Assembly: GCF_900129665.1 (NCBI RefSeq)
Contig: NZ_FQWL01000001.1
Location: 496,001 to 560,000, forward strand
Source: Flagellimonas flava
GTDB taxonomy: Bacteria > Bacteroidota > Bacteroidia > Flavobacteriales > Flavobacteriaceae
Reading direction: 5' to 3'
Length of the DNA stretch: 64,000 nt
The notes beneath the pieces are model-generated. The model was not told where the DNA came from and ran no database searches. It saw only the letters and a list, made by a program, of their open reading frames with translations. A program made the position numbers and the translations under genes. Shown here one piece after another: positions 6,650 through 15,809 of the stretch (its first letter is position 1; each line of letters begins with the position of its first letter).

Positions 6650-7090
6650 TTACTCTGGAATTGGAACATGGGTGCTTATGGCGATGCGGTTCCACGCATT
6701 GATGGTAATTATAGCCATTATGATTTGAGAAAAATAGTGGGCATCAAAAAATTCCATTGCCCTTTTATAAGTTTCTGCGGATAGGCCATGCTCATGAATT
6801 TTGGTCACCTCTTCCGTGAGCTGGAGAATAACTTTTTCTTCCTCGCTAAAACTATCGCAGTTCCACCAGGCGCTTAGCAAAAAAATCCGTTCTTGATCTT
6901 CTCCCAACTTTAAAGCCTCTTTACTGTGCATATCTATGCAAAATGCACAGCCATTGATTTGGGAAGCTCTAATTTTAATAAGCTTATAATGCGATTTGCT
7001 AAGCACTCCTTGTTCCAAATATCCTTCCAAGCCGAACATGGCTTTGTAGGCATTGGGCTCAACTTCGCTAATTTGAACTCGTTCTTCCAT
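6650..7090 (-). CDS. Carboxymuconolactone decarboxylase family (AhpD-like) protein
   Basis: A 146-residue all-helical protein of the CMD/AhpD family. The active-site pair is in INGCAFCIDMHSKEA (CxxC followed by the conserved His), which in AhpD relays electrons to peroxiredoxins. C-terminal helix ITINAWNRIAIS is typical of the group. The open frame begins at a TTG at 7105, but the ATG at 7090 (MEERVQISEVEP) matches family N-termini. It lies 63 bp downstream of the Crp/Fnr gene on the same strand, a frequent pairing in Bacteroidetes, so the regulator probably controls it. Substrate unknown. Confidence 0.88.
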   Translation of the reverse strand: MEERVQISEVEPNAYKAMFGLEGYLEQGVLSKSHYKLIKIRASQINGCAFCIDMHSKEALKLGEDQERIFLLSAWWNCDSFSEEEKVILQLTEEVTKIHEHGLSAETYKRAMEFFDAHYFSQIIMAIITINAWNRIAISTHVPIPE

Positions 7091-7153
7091 TTTTGTCGTT
7101 TTCAATTTTGATGCTAAGGTATTTTAGGCTCGCATCAAAAAACTTAAACGGGT

Positions 7154-7729
7154 TTAAGAACGCCTTTTAGCACGGATTTCGCTCACATATTCCGGAGTAA
7201 GTCCAAGGAAAGAAGCAATAAGATACTGGGGAACCCTTTGGGCAAAACCAGGGAAGTTCTCCGTAAAATGAAAATAGATTTCTTCTTTGCTCAAATCTTG
7301 TAAAAACTTGAATTTGATCAACGAAGCGCCATACGCTATCTGATAAATGCTCCTGAAGTACTTTTCAAGTTTTGGGAAGCGCTCCAACAGTTTCATATGT
7401 TGGTCATGGGATATGACCAGGTACGCAGTCTTTTCCACAGCCTGAATGTTGAATTCGGTAGGTTGCTTGTTTATATAGGCCAAATCATCCGTGAGCCACC
7501 AATTTTCTATGGCAAATTGCACGGTACGTTCACTACCTTTTTCGGTGGTAAAATACATGTTGAGGCAGCCTTCCAATACGAAATAGGTTTGATCGCAACT
7601 AACGCCCGCACGGGAGATCATTTCTTTTTTACGGGCTGTTTTTCTTTCGAAATAGGGAAGAATATCCATAAATTCTTCCTCCGAAATGGATACATACTGG
7701 TTGAAATGTGCTAATAATCGCTTTGGCAT
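7154..7729 (-). CDS. Crp/Fnr family transcriptional regulator
   Basis: A 191-residue regulator with an N-terminal cyclic-nucleotide-binding-type beta-roll (residues about 25-110) and a C-terminal helix-turn-helix ending PQYLIASFLGLTPEYVSEIRAKR. The cAMP phosphate-binding GE...R-S/T pattern is not present and there is no Fe-S cysteine cluster, so the ligand is unknown. It begins 25 bp after the gnd stop codon and could be co-transcribed with gnd or have a promoter inside the end of gnd. The AhpD-like gene follows. Confidence 0.9.
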   Translation of the reverse strand: MPKRLLAHFNQYVSISEEEFMDILPYFERKTARKKEMISRAGVSCDQTYFVLEGCLNMYFTTEKGSERTVQFAIENWWLTDDLAYINKQPTEFNIQAVEKTAYLVISHDQHMKLLERFPKLEKYFRSIYQIAYGASLIKFKFLQDLSKEEIYFHFTENFPGFAQRVPQYLIASFLGLTPEYVSEIRAKRRS

Positions 7730-7754
7730 ACCAGCCTAAATTGTATATGGTGTT

Positions 7755-9164
7755 TTAATCCTCCCATTCCGTATGGAATATCCCTTCTTGGTCCAAACGT
7801 TCATAGGTATGTGAACCAAAATAATCTCTTTGCGCCTGAATCAGGTTTAAGGGTAGTCGGCCACTGGTGTACGCATCAAAATAAGTGAGCGCATTGGACA
7901 AGCCCGGTAACGGAATGCCATTGGTTGCCCCGTAGGACACAAGTTCACGGGCAGCACTCACAGTCTCCTGAACTTTGCTTACAAAAGATGGAGACAACAA
8001 AAGATTCTGCAGGTTGCCGTCAGCCTGAAAAGCTTCTGTGATATCGGCCAAGAGGGCTGCTCTAATAATACATCCAGCTCTCCATATCTTGGCAATCTCA
8101 CCCAATTGTAATTCATATCCGTATTCTTTTGAAGCATCTGCCAATTGGTGCATCCCTTGGGCATAGGTCATGATGAACGAAAAATAAAGGGCCTTTTCTG
8201 AAAGACTCACCAACGTATCCTTAACCACGGATTCTGGTTTAGGTCTGCCGTAGAGTTCATCGGCCTTAATACGCTCGGCCTTCAGAGCCGAAATCTCCCT
8301 CATACTCACGGCTATATCTATGGTTGGCACGGGTATTCCCAAATCCATGGCGTTTTGTGAAGTCCATTTTCCTGTACCTTTTTGTTTGGCTTTATCCAAG
8401 ATTTTATCGACTAAATGTCCATCTCCCAAATCATCTTTTTGGGCAAAAATTTCCGAGGTTATCTCTACAAGGAATGATTGTAGACGACCGGAATTCCATG
8501 CTGCGTATGTCTGGTGAAGTTCTTCGTTGGTAAGTCCACCAGCTTTTTTCAGTAGATCATAAATCTCGGAGGTCAATTGCATTAATCCGTATTCAATCCC
8601 GTTGTGGACCATTTTAACGTAGTTGCCGGCCGACTTTGGCCCGAGATAGGCAACACAAGGTTCACCTTTGTATTTGGCAGATACCGCTTCAAAAATGGGT
8701 TTTACGTATTGGTAGGCCTCTCTTGAACCTCCGGGCATAATGCTCGGACCCTTTCTTGCGCCTTTGGCACCTCCCGAGACCCCAGCTCCAAAAAAGTTGA
8801 TTCCTTTTTCCTGCAAATAACCCTCTCTTCGGTCCGTATCGGTAAAAAAGGAGTTCCCTCCGTCTATGATGATGTCTCCTTTGTCCAAATGGGGAAGAAG
8901 ACTTTCAATAACGATATCTACAACCTTTCCTGCCGGGACCAACAACATTATTTTTCTCGGGGTACTCAAAGCATTTACAAAATCGGAAACCTCCGTGGTG
9001 GCATTGACTTTTGATGGGTCGCCTCCCTCTTCAATAAGGGCGTTTACCTTTTCCTGGTCCAAATCATTTCCGTAAGCCGTGAAACCGTTGTCTGCGACAT
9101 TGAGAATAAAGTTTCGTCCCATTACCCCTAGGCCCACAAGGCCAAAATCGTACGTATCTGCCAT
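7755..9164 (-). CDS. gnd: 6-phosphogluconate dehydrogenase (decarboxylating)
   Basis: A 469-residue enzyme, the usual length for the long-form family. It oxidises and decarboxylates 6-phosphogluconate to ribulose 5-phosphate with NADP in the cytosol. The Rossmann motif is GLGVMG (residues 11-16). Further landmarks are IIDGGNSFFTDT, GVSGGAKGARKGPSIMPGG (substrate binding), the catalytic KMVHNGIEYGLMQL and a C-terminal QAQRDYFGSHTYERLD segment that reaches the neighbouring subunit. It is divergent from zwf-pgl across a 187-bp gap, so all three oxidative pentose phosphate genes sit together. Confidence 0.98.
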   Translation of the reverse strand: MADTYDFGLVGLGVMGRNFILNVADNGFTAYGNDLDQEKVNALIEEGGDPSKVNATTEVSDFVNALSTPRKIMLLVPAGKVVDIVIESLLPHLDKGDIIIDGGNSFFTDTDRREGYLQEKGINFFGAGVSGGAKGARKGPSIMPGGSREAYQYVKPIFEAVSAKYKGEPCVAYLGPKSAGNYVKMVHNGIEYGLMQLTSEIYDLLKKAGGLTNEELHQTYAAWNSGRLQSFLVEITSEIFAQKDDLGDGHLVDKILDKAKQKGTGKWTSQNAMDLGIPVPTIDIAVSMREISALKAERIKADELYGRPKPESVVKDTLVSLSEKALYFSFIMTYAQGMHQLADASKEYGYELQLGEIAKIWRAGCIIRAALLADITEAFQADGNLQNLLLSPSFVSKVQETVSAARELVSYGATNGIPLPGLSNALTYFDAYTSGRLPLNLIQAQRDYFGSHTYERLDQEGIFHTEWED

Positions 9165-9351
9165 TTTTTAGCGTTTTTTAAAGTCTTTTGTTAGGACATT
9201 AATAAGTAGGCGACTGCCCAATTAGGAACCTAAAATAAACGTTATATTCGTCTTGCTCAAAAATAAGAAGGCCTGGCAAACTATTTTTTATGGAATCGTG
9301 ATTTCCTTTGGTCTTATTTTGAGCTTTATTGACTAAACCCCGTATACGCAG

Positions 9352-10884
9352 ATGAAAAAGACTGAAAACCAAATGCTCGTTATTTTTGGTGCTTCCGGAG
9401 ATTTAACGGCCAGAAAACTTATTCCCGCCATATTCAATCTCTATGTGGCAAGACAACTACCGGAGAATTTTGTGGTACTTGGTGCAAGTAGAAGTGACCT
9501 TTCTGATGAACAATTCCGTAATCGGGTGGTATATGAAAGTCCTTATTTGAAAGAAAAAATAGAGGATCTTAAAGAAAATTACATTCAAGGTTTTGCCGAC
9601 AGAATTTTTTACGAAGACTTAGGCGGGACCTATGATACCGAATATACAGGGCTCAGAAAACGTGTTGAAGCCTTGAAAGAGGAATTCGATACTTCTGGAA
9701 ATATCATCTACTATCTTTCCACACCTCCAACATTATATGAAACCATTGCGCAGAATCTGGCCGATGCAGGTTTGAATACCCAAAATAATGGTTGGAAAAG
9801 GTTGATAGTGGAAAAGCCCTTTGGATATAGTCTGGAAACAGCAAGAAATTTGAACAATGGGCTTCATCAATATTTTGATGAGCCCCAGATTTATCGGATA
9901 GACCATTATTTGGGTAAAGAGACCGTTCAAAATTTATTGGTGACCCGTTTCTCCAATAGCATTTTTGAACCCCTTTGGAATCGGAATTACATTCGCCATG
10001 TAGAGATTACCAACGCTGAAAGTGTGGGTGTTGAAAAAAGAGGGGGATATTATGATAAATCCGGAGCGCTTCGGGATATGTTCCAAAATCATTTGCTACA
10101 GATTGTTTCGTTGATTGTAATGGAGCCTCCGATAGGGGATCAACCCGAAGAAATTCGAAATGAAAAAGTAAAGGCGTTGAAATCCCTGCGCATCATGGAA
10201 GATGAAGAAACACTTTGGAACCATACCATTAGGGCGCAGTATGTGGCTTCTGAAATCAATGGGCAAAAAGTTAAAGGCTATAGGGAAGAAGACGGGGTAG
10301 ACCCCAATTCCACCACAGAAACCTATGCCGCAATTAAGTTTTATGTGGATAACTGGCGCTGGCATGGAGTTCCATTCTATGTACGAACAGCAAAACGAAT
10401 GCCGACCAAGGTAACCGAAGTGGTTATCCATTTTAAGACGCCGCATCATCAAATTTTTAAAGACTCCGGGGTCAACAGTAAAGATAATAAATTGGTCATC
10501 AGAATCCAGCCAGACGAGGGTATTCTCATGAAATTTGGGGTAAAGGTACCTGGCCAAGGCTTTAAAGTGGAACGAGCCAATTTGGATTTTTACTACTCAA
10601 GTCTGGCTCAAACCTATGTTATGGAGGCCTATGAACGCCTGTTGTTGGATGCCATGCAGGGCGATGCAACACTTTATGCACGTGCCGATGAGGTGGAAGC
10701 TGCTTGGGAATTTGTAGACCCTATCCTGGATTATTGGAAAAATGGCAAGGATGTGCGCATGTACGGATATGCCGCTGGGGTATGGGGCCCAGAGAATGCA
10801 GATGAGTTGATTGATGACCTGGGCTATTGGCGAAACCCGGGACAGGATTTGGCCGATGACCCCGGCTATTGTGTGATATGCTAG
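9352..10884 (+). CDS. zwf: Glucose-6-phosphate 1-dehydrogenase
   Basis: A 510-residue enzyme that converts glucose 6-phosphate to 6-phosphogluconolactone and reduces NADP. The nucleotide motif is FGASGDLTARKL (residues 12-23) and the substrate-binding signature is RIDHYLGKE (182-190), followed by the family-typical NLLVTRFSNSIFEPLWNR. The end (VWGPENADELI) also fits. It is first in a rightward pair with pgl, 87 bp apart; the gap holds AATTAAC tandem repeats. A near match to the TAnnTTTG box (TTATTTTG) lies about 35 bp before the ATG. Confidence 0.98.
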   Translation: MKKTENQMLVIFGASGDLTARKLIPAIFNLYVARQLPENFVVLGASRSDLSDEQFRNRVVYESPYLKEKIEDLKENYIQGFADRIFYEDLGGTYDTEYTGLRKRVEALKEEFDTSGNIIYYLSTPPTLYETIAQNLADAGLNTQNNGWKRLIVEKPFGYSLETARNLNNGLHQYFDEPQIYRIDHYLGKETVQNLLVTRFSNSIFEPLWNRNYIRHVEITNAESVGVEKRGGYYDKSGALRDMFQNHLLQIVSLIVMEPPIGDQPEEIRNEKVKALKSLRIMEDEETLWNHTIRAQYVASEINGQKVKGYREEDGVDPNSTTETYAAIKFYVDNWRWHGVPFYVRTAKRMPTKVTEVVIHFKTPHHQIFKDSGVNSKDNKLVIRIQPDEGILMKFGVKVPGQGFKVERANLDFYYSSLAQTYVMEAYERLLLDAMQGDATLYARADEVEAAWEFVDPILDYWKNGKDVRMYGYAAGVWGPENADELIDDLGYWRNPGQDLADDPGYCVIC

Positions 10885-10888
10885 ATTC

Positions 10889-10922
10889 AATTAACAATTA
10901 ACAATTAACAATTAACAATTAG
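10889..10922. repeat. AATTAAC tandem repeat between zwf and pgl
   Basis: Four exact 7-base units (10889-10916) and a partial fifth (AATTAG). It starts 4 bases after the zwf stop codon. Such short tracts can change length by slippage; there is no sign of a function. Confidence 0.95.
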
Positions 10923-10931
10923 CAGCAGTCA

Positions 10932-10951
10932 GTTCAAGCGTAGTCGAGAAC
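10932..10951. repeat. Dispersed intergenic motif (GCGTAGTCGAGA core), copy 1
   Basis: Contains AGCGTAGTCGAGA, which recurs at 50941-50960. Motifs of this type are scattered between genes in many Flavobacteriaceae. Here the arms GTTC..GAAC can pair weakly. Confidence 0.7.
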
Positions 10952-10971
10952 GAATAAAAGTTAAAGGGACA

Positions 10972-11697
10972 ATGGACCTAAAAATATATAAGGACAAACA
11001 GGAGGTGGCCAACGCGTTTTCAAGTTATTTTGAAAGCTTGGTGAAAGGAAAGGACATATTTCATGTGGCACTATCCGGGGGGAGTACGCCCAAAGTTATT
11101 TTTGACATCCTAGCAGAAAACTATTCAACTAAAATTGATTGGAACAAAATCCATTTTTATTGGGGTGATGAAAGGTGCGTTCCTCCCACGGACGACCAGA
11201 GCAATTATAAAATGACCGTAGAGCATTTGTTTTCCAAAATCGATGTGCCAACTGGGAACATCCACCGTGTACTTGGGGAGAATGACCCATCTGCCGAGGC
11301 CATGCGGTATGCCAATCTTTTGGAAATTAATTTGGATAGAGTTGATGATATCCCGCAATTCGATTTGGTTGTCTTGGGCATGGGCGATGATGGGCATACG
11401 GCTTCCATATTCCCCCATGAAATTAATCTTTGGGATGCAGAGGACCATTGTGTGGTGGCCACCCATCCAGAATCGGGGCAAAAAAGAGTTTCCTTGAATG
11501 GAAAAGTAATCAATAGGGCTAAAGAAGTGGCGTTTCTTGTAACTGGAGCAGGAAAGGCGGAAAAGGTGCTATCCGTGCTCGAAAAAACCGAAGGTTTTGA
11601 AGCTTATCCCGCATCGTTGGTCCAACCGGAAACTGGTAAGTTGATTTGGTTTTTGGATACCGATGCTGCATCAATGATCAATCAAGATCCAGCTTGA
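10972..11697 (+). CDS. pgl: 6-phosphogluconolactonase
   Basis: A 241-residue cytosolic lactonase of the NagB-like fold that hydrolyses 6-phosphogluconolactone, the step between Zwf and Gnd. Motifs are ALSGGSTPKVIFDIL (residues about 33-47), FYWGDERCVPPTDDQSNYKM, LGMGDDGHTASIFP with the catalytic His, and KRVSLNGKVINRAKEVAFLVTG. Co-directional with zwf. Its last 20 bases overlap the end of the convergent thioesterase gene, so there is no room for an intergenic terminator. Confidence 0.96.
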   Translation: MDLKIYKDKQEVANAFSSYFESLVKGKDIFHVALSGGSTPKVIFDILAENYSTKIDWNKIHFYWGDERCVPPTDDQSNYKMTVEHLFSKIDVPTGNIHRVLGENDPSAEAMRYANLLEINLDRVDDIPQFDLVVLGMGDDGHTASIFPHEINLWDAEDHCVVATHPESGQKRVSLNGKVINRAKEVAFLVTGAGKAEKVLSVLEKTEGFEAYPASLVQPETGKLIWFLDTDAASMINQDPA

Positions 11698-12223
11698 CAT
11701 TTTCACCTTCCAGCACATGAAGGTATTCGTTGACCTTAAATTTTCTAGGGCTGTATTTTGAATCCCGATCGGAAGCAGATAGTTTTCTTTCCTTACTTCG
11801 GGCAAACCGTCTAAGTCCGTTCACATCTTCAATCTGAAGTCCAGGAACAGCAAGGTTTTTCCCATTATCGTCTTTGGCCACCATGGTGAAATAAGAAGAA
11901 TTACAATGTTTAGTTTCCCCTGTCTTTACATTTTCAGATTCTACCCGAACCCCAACGACCATTGAAGTGCGACCGGTATAGTTGATACTGGCCTTAAGTG
12001 TCACCAGTTCACCCACCTCAATTGGATTTAGAAAGTTCACCCGATTCACTGAAGCGGTTACACAATAGGCCTGCGAATGCTTGGATGCGCATGCAAATGC
12101 AATTTGATCCATAAGATTTAGGATGTGACCCCCATGAACTTTTCCACCAAAATTAGAGTGGGAGGGGAGCATTAACTCCGTAATGGACACTCTGGATTCT
12201 TTGGCCGTTTTAAACTTTTTCAT
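11678..12223 (-). CDS. Acyl-CoA thioesterase (hotdog fold)
   Basis: A 181-residue protein with one full hotdog domain: ELMLPSHSNFGGKVHGGHILNLMDQ at the start, with the conserved N, GG and H-G-G and the catalytic-type Asp, then CVTASVNRVNFLNPIEVGE and the HCNSSYFTMVA strand. This matches the YciA/BFIT-type acyl-CoA hydrolases, which release fatty acids from CoA. The ATG at 12223 is chosen over an upstream start at 12265 because it gives the family N-terminus and lies 1 base after the upstream gene's stop. Operon with the membrane-anchored protein and rmuC. Confidence 0.9.
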   Translation of the reverse strand: MKKFKTAKESRVSITELMLPSHSNFGGKVHGGHILNLMDQIAFACASKHSQAYCVTASVNRVNFLNPIEVGELVTLKASINYTGRTSMVVGVRVESENVKTGETKHCNSSYFTMVAKDDNGKNLAVPGLQIEDVNGLRRFARSKERKLSASDRDSKYSPRKFKVNEYLHVLEGENVKLDLD

Positions 12224-12224
12224 T

Positions 12225-12590
12225 TTAATTCTGTATATGTGGCGAGGTTTCCAACTGAACATCAATTATAAAATGCTTGGTGTCTCCCAACCAAAAAAAC
12301 GTGGCATAGCGCTCCTTGTACGTCACTTTTACGTAACGTCCCTGGTATTCCTTCATTTTCTCAATAACCTCGGATTCACTGTCCTGTACAGAAAACGAAA
12401 AGATGTTTGTACCAGAAATACCTTGACTGATTTGTCCTTCCCAAGTTTTTGTTAGCACGCCCTTCCGACTGAACTTAATCAATTCCCCCGAACGGTAACC
12501 CTCACTGAAGGGAACATAGTAAACGAATGAAAAATATCCAGCAACGGCTAGCAGTACAGTAGCGATTAAGATGAAAACAAATTTGCGCAT
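12225..12590 (-). CDS. Membrane-anchored protein of unknown function
   Basis: A 121-residue protein with an N-terminal membrane anchor (residues 4-24) and a soluble extracytoplasmic part that contains YVPFSEGYRSGELIKFSRKGVLTKTWEGQ. The segment is highly conserved in Bacteroidetes proteins of this size, some of which carry the misleading name 6-phosphogluconate dehydrogenase in databases; nothing in the sequence supports that activity. It lies 3 bp from rmuC and 1 bp from the thioesterase gene, clearly one operon. Function unknown. Confidence 0.8.
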   Translation of the reverse strand: MRKFVFILIATVLLAVAGYFSFVYYVPFSEGYRSGELIKFSRKGVLTKTWEGQISQGISGTNIFSFSVQDSESEVIEKMKEYQGRYVKVTYKERYATFFWLGDTKHFIIDVQLETSPHIQN

Positions 12591-12593
12591 TAC

Positions 12594-13937
12594 CTACAAT
12601 TCAAGTTTGGGTTCTTCGTAATCGTTTTCTTGGGCACGTTTTAAGATGGGTTCTGGGATGGACTTTTTAGCCTTTGCGCCCATTTTCTTCAACTTCTCAA
12701 TGCTGGTGACCAGGTTACCACGCCCTTCTACCAATTTGTTCATAGCTCCCCTGTATTCGTTCTTGGCCTCATCCATTTTTTTGCCAACCTTGGTGAGGTC
12801 GGTTACAAACCCCTCGAACTTATCGTATAACGCTCCCGCCTGGCGTGCAATCTCTATGGCATTTTTTTGTTGTTTTTCATTGCTCCACATTGTGTCTATG
12901 GTCCTAAGGGTGGCCAGCAATGTTGAGGGGGTCACAATGACAATATTCTGTTCAAAAGCCTTGTTATAAAGGGAATTGTCATAGTTTATTGCTACCGCAA
13001 AGGCAGGCTCTATTGGAACAAAAAGCAGCACAAAATCCGGGCTTTCCATTTCGTACAGGTCTTCATACTTTTTGGCCGAAAGTTGTTCTACATGCTTACG
13101 GAGTGAGCTAATATGGTCTTTAAGGTGTTTTTCCTTGGATTCCTCGTCCGCGTTTGTATATCGCTCGTAATCGGTTAGGGATACTTTGGAATCCACCACC
13201 ATTTTTTTTCCATCTGGGAGATGGATGATGACGTCGGGCATTACCCGGCTTCCATCTTCACGGGCAAAACTCTGTTGTACACTATACTCCCTATCCTTTT
13301 CCAATCCGGATTTTTCCAGTACCCGCTCCAGTACCAATTCCCCCCAGTTCCCTTGCATTTTGCTATCTCCTTTTAATGCTTTGGTCAAATTTTCAGCTTC
13401 CTGCGTAATTTTCAGGTTCTGATTTTGGAGATTAAGCAATTGTTCTTTCAAAGCAGAGTGGATACTTATATTCTCTTTTTGGGTAGCTTCCACCTTCTTC
13501 TCGAACAATTGGATTTTTTCTTGAAGTGGAGTTAAAATCTGTTTGATGTTTTTTTGGTTCTGTTCGGTAAACTTGGTGCTTTTTTCATCCAGTATTTTGT
13601 TGGCTAGATTCTCAAACTCCTTGGTGAATTTTTCTTGTAGCTTTTCAACCTCTTCCTTTTGCTCCGTATTTACCCTTTGAAGATTTTCCAAATCCGCTTG
13701 ATAGCGCACAATTTGATTACTTTGCTGTTCCTTTTCGAGCTGGAATTGCTTTTTTTCTTCATCATTATAAAGCAATTTTTCATTCAAGGAATTAACCGAA
13801 CTTTTCAGTTGCTGCTCCCTCTCTTTCCAGACACTTTCATTGGACTTTGTTTTCAATTTTTGGATATACATACCCAGAAACAGGCCAATCCCCAAGGTTA
13901 ACAACCCTATTATTACATAAATCAATTCGCTGCTCAT
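12594..13937 (-). CDS. rmuC: DNA recombination protein RmuC
   Basis: A 447-residue protein: an N-terminal membrane span (residues 4-24), a long coiled coil (about 30-190) rich in Lys, Glu and Gln, then the PD-(D/E)XK nuclease-like RmuC domain with GNWGELVLERVLEKSGL, MPDVIIHLPDGKKMVVDSKVSL and FVPIEPAFAVAI. RmuC limits inversions at short repeats in E. coli and has been linked to phage defence; the mechanism is not settled. The acidic and lysine residues of the nuclease-like motif (PDV, DSK) are present. First gene of a leftward operon. Confidence 0.95.
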   Translation of the reverse strand: MSSELIYVIIGLLTLGIGLFLGMYIQKLKTKSNESVWKEREQQLKSSVNSLNEKLLYNDEEKKQFQLEKEQQSNQIVRYQADLENLQRVNTEQKEEVEKLQEKFTKEFENLANKILDEKSTKFTEQNQKNIKQILTPLQEKIQLFEKKVEATQKENISIHSALKEQLLNLQNQNLKITQEAENLTKALKGDSKMQGNWGELVLERVLEKSGLEKDREYSVQQSFAREDGSRVMPDVIIHLPDGKKMVVDSKVSLTDYERYTNADEESKEKHLKDHISSLRKHVEQLSAKKYEDLYEMESPDFVLLFVPIEPAFAVAINYDNSLYNKAFEQNIVIVTPSTLLATLRTIDTMWSNEKQQKNAIEIARQAGALYDKFEGFVTDLTKVGKKMDEAKNEYRGAMNKLVEGRGNLVTSIEKLKKMGAKAKKSIPEPILKRAQENDYEEPKLEL

Positions 13938-13998
13938 GAAATGAATTTCTAAGGATAAAGATAACAGATTCCTATGGACAGTTGAAGGGATAGTCCAC

Positions 13999-14778
13999 TT
14001 ACTTTTTCACCTTGAAAGAGCCGGTTTTTGCGTCAAATTCTACCATTTCTGAAGGAAACAAGCGCTCAAAATGCTTTTGTTCGATCAATTCACAGGGCGT
14101 TCCAAATGGATTCGTCTTTCCGTCCAGAATCAATATTTTATCACAAAGTTGAATGGCCAAATCAATTTCATGGGTTGTGAAAATGATGGTTTTTTTGTTT
14201 CGATGTGCGAGTCGTTGTAAAAGCTTTAGAATCTCGACCTTATGATAAAGGTCAAGGTGTGTGGTTGGTTCATCCAGCAAAATCAATGGGGTATCTTGTG
14301 CCATAGCCCGGGCAATAAGTACGCGTTGTAGCTGTCCATCACTTAACTCGTGGCATTTTTTAAAACGAAGTTCCTTAAGCAAGAATGCATCCAAACTTTC
14401 TTCCACAAACTTTTTATCTTGAGAGGTCAATGTGCCGATCCAGTTGGTATAGGGTTGTCTCCCTAGGGTAATTAACTCCTGAACAGTGAGATTTTTGGAA
14501 GCTGGTTGTTCAGTCAACACCACGCTTAGCGTTTTGGCTAGGTTCGAGGGAGATAAAGCTGCAAGATCACTATCCGAGATGGAAATGTCCCCAGAAAGTT
14601 TTGGCTGCAATCCCCCGAGGCAACGCATTAAGGTTGATTTTCCAATTCCATTGACACCAACAATTGCACATAATTCACCGGTTCCAAGCGCAAAATTTAT
14701 GTTATTGGCCACCAGCTTTTTCCCATAGCCGATAGCGAGTTCATGTGCCTTTATATATTTTGTAGCTTCTCCAACCAT
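13999..14778 (-). CDS. Cobalamin-type ABC transporter ATP-binding protein (BtuD-like)
   Basis: A 259-residue ATPase of the FecE/BtuD class. Walker A is GVNGIGKST (residues 41-49); the signature is LSDGQ with Asp in place of Gly; Walker B is LILLDEP; the switch is IIFTTHEIDLA. The start codon overlaps the permease stop by one base (TAATG on the minus strand), which indicates coupled translation. The family also handles iron-siderophores and haem; the assignment to vitamin B12 comes from the adjacent riboswitch-controlled BtuB-like receptor. Confidence 0.88.
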   Translation of the reverse strand: MVGEATKYIKAHELAIGYGKKLVANNINFALGTGELCAIVGVNGIGKSTLMRCLGGLQPKLSGDISISDSDLAALSPSNLAKTLSVVLTEQPASKNLTVQELITLGRQPYTNWIGTLTSQDKKFVEESLDAFLLKELRFKKCHELSDGQLQRVLIARAMAQDTPLILLDEPTTHLDLYHKVEILKLLQRLAHRNKKTIIFTTHEIDLAIQLCDKILILDGKTNPFGTPCELIEQKHFERLFPSEMVEFDAKTGSFKVKK

Positions 14779-15809
14779 TAAAACAACAATTTACGTTTTC
14801 TTACCAACAACCAGATAACAACCGGGGCTCCCACCAAGGAGGTAATGGCATTTATGGGCAGCACATTGGCGGAGTTGGGCAATTGCGCAATCGTATCACA
14901 TAATAACATTAAAATGGCACCATAGAGGAATACGGCCGGGATAAGGATTTTATGCTCCATGGTATCAAAAATCTGTCTGGTTAAATGCGGAACGGCCAGT
15001 CCCACAAAAGCTATCGGTCCAGCAAAGGCAGTAATACCCCCAGCTAACAATCCAGTTCCTAAAATGATGACCAATCTCGATTTTTTCAAGGAAACCCCTA
15101 GACTTTGGGCATAATTCTCCCCAAGTAAAAAGGCATTCAATTGCTTTATGGACCCTACACTCAATATGAAACCCAATCCCACTATTGCAGCTAATAGAGC
15201 TACTTGCTGAGAGGAGAGGTTCCCAACGCTTCCAAAGGACCAAAAAATGAATCGTTGCAGATTTTCCGCACTTGTAAAATAGGCCATAACGCTTACAATG
15301 GCTGAGGTTATACTCCCAAACATAAGCCCAATGATCAACAAGGCCATGGTATCTTTGATACGGTTGGCCACCACCATCACTACAAGGAGTACCAAAAAAC
15401 TCCCTGCACTGGCCGCTATGGCCACCGACACATCGTTAAAAATCGATATGGTAGTAAATCCTGATAACAGTGAAAAACCCATAAGGAGCAATGCGGCACC
15501 CAAGCTGGCTCCGGAACTTATACCCAAAACAAATGGTCCGGCCAGTGGGTTTCTAAAAAGGGTCTGCATCAACAACCCGCTGAGTGATAGGCCGCCGCCC
15601 ACCAAAACAGCTGTGAACGCCTTTGGCACCCTATAGTTCCATAAAATATAGTTCCAGGAATCCAATTCCATTTCAGTACCAAACAGTGCAGCTAATATGG
15701 TTCCAAAGGGTATAGAGACCGAACCTGAACTTACGTTCAAAAGAAATGCCAACACCACAGCTAGGGCAATCAAAACGAAAGAGATATAGTATGACCGATT
15801 GATGCTCAT
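14778..15809 (-). CDS. FecCD-type ABC transporter permease (BtuC-like)
   Basis: A 343-residue permease with about nine to ten membrane spans. Family marks are FRNPLAGPFVLGISSGASLGAALLL near residue 90, FGSVGNLS, the LLGENYAQSLGVSL coupling helix near 230 that contacts the ATPase, and AFAGPIAFVGLAVPHLTRQ. Its ATG follows the stop of the binding-protein gene with no gap and its stop overlaps the ATPase start, so the three genes form a tight operon. Imports a corrinoid, by context; siderophores are the alternative. Confidence 0.9.
   Translation of the reverse strand: MSINRSYYISFVLIALAVVLAFLLNVSSGSVSIPFGTILAALFGTEMELDSWNYILWNYRVPKAFTAVLVGGGLSLSGLLMQTLFRNPLAGPFVLGISSGASLGAALLLMGFSLLSGFTTISIFNDVSVAIAASAGSFLVLLVVMVVANRIKDTMALLIIGLMFGSITSAIVSVMAYFTSAENLQRFIFWSFGSVGNLSSQQVALLAAIVGLGFILSVGSIKQLNAFLLGENYAQSLGVSLKKSRLVIILGTGLLAGGITAFAGPIAFVGLAVPHLTRQIFDTMEHKILIPAVFLYGAILMLLCDTIAQLPNSANVLPINAITSLVGAPVVIWLLVRKRKLLF

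Noticed and set aside
10096..10557. Leftward 153-codon frame inside zwf
   Set aside because: Antisense shadow of a clearly coding, conserved gene.
10889..10922. CRISPR array
   Set aside because: The units are 7 bp, contiguous and without spacers; it is a simple tandem repeat. No cas gene is present.
12225..12590. 6-phosphogluconate dehydrogenase annotation for the 121-residue protein
   Set aside because: It has no Rossmann motif and is a membrane-anchored small protein; the true gnd is at 7755-9164.
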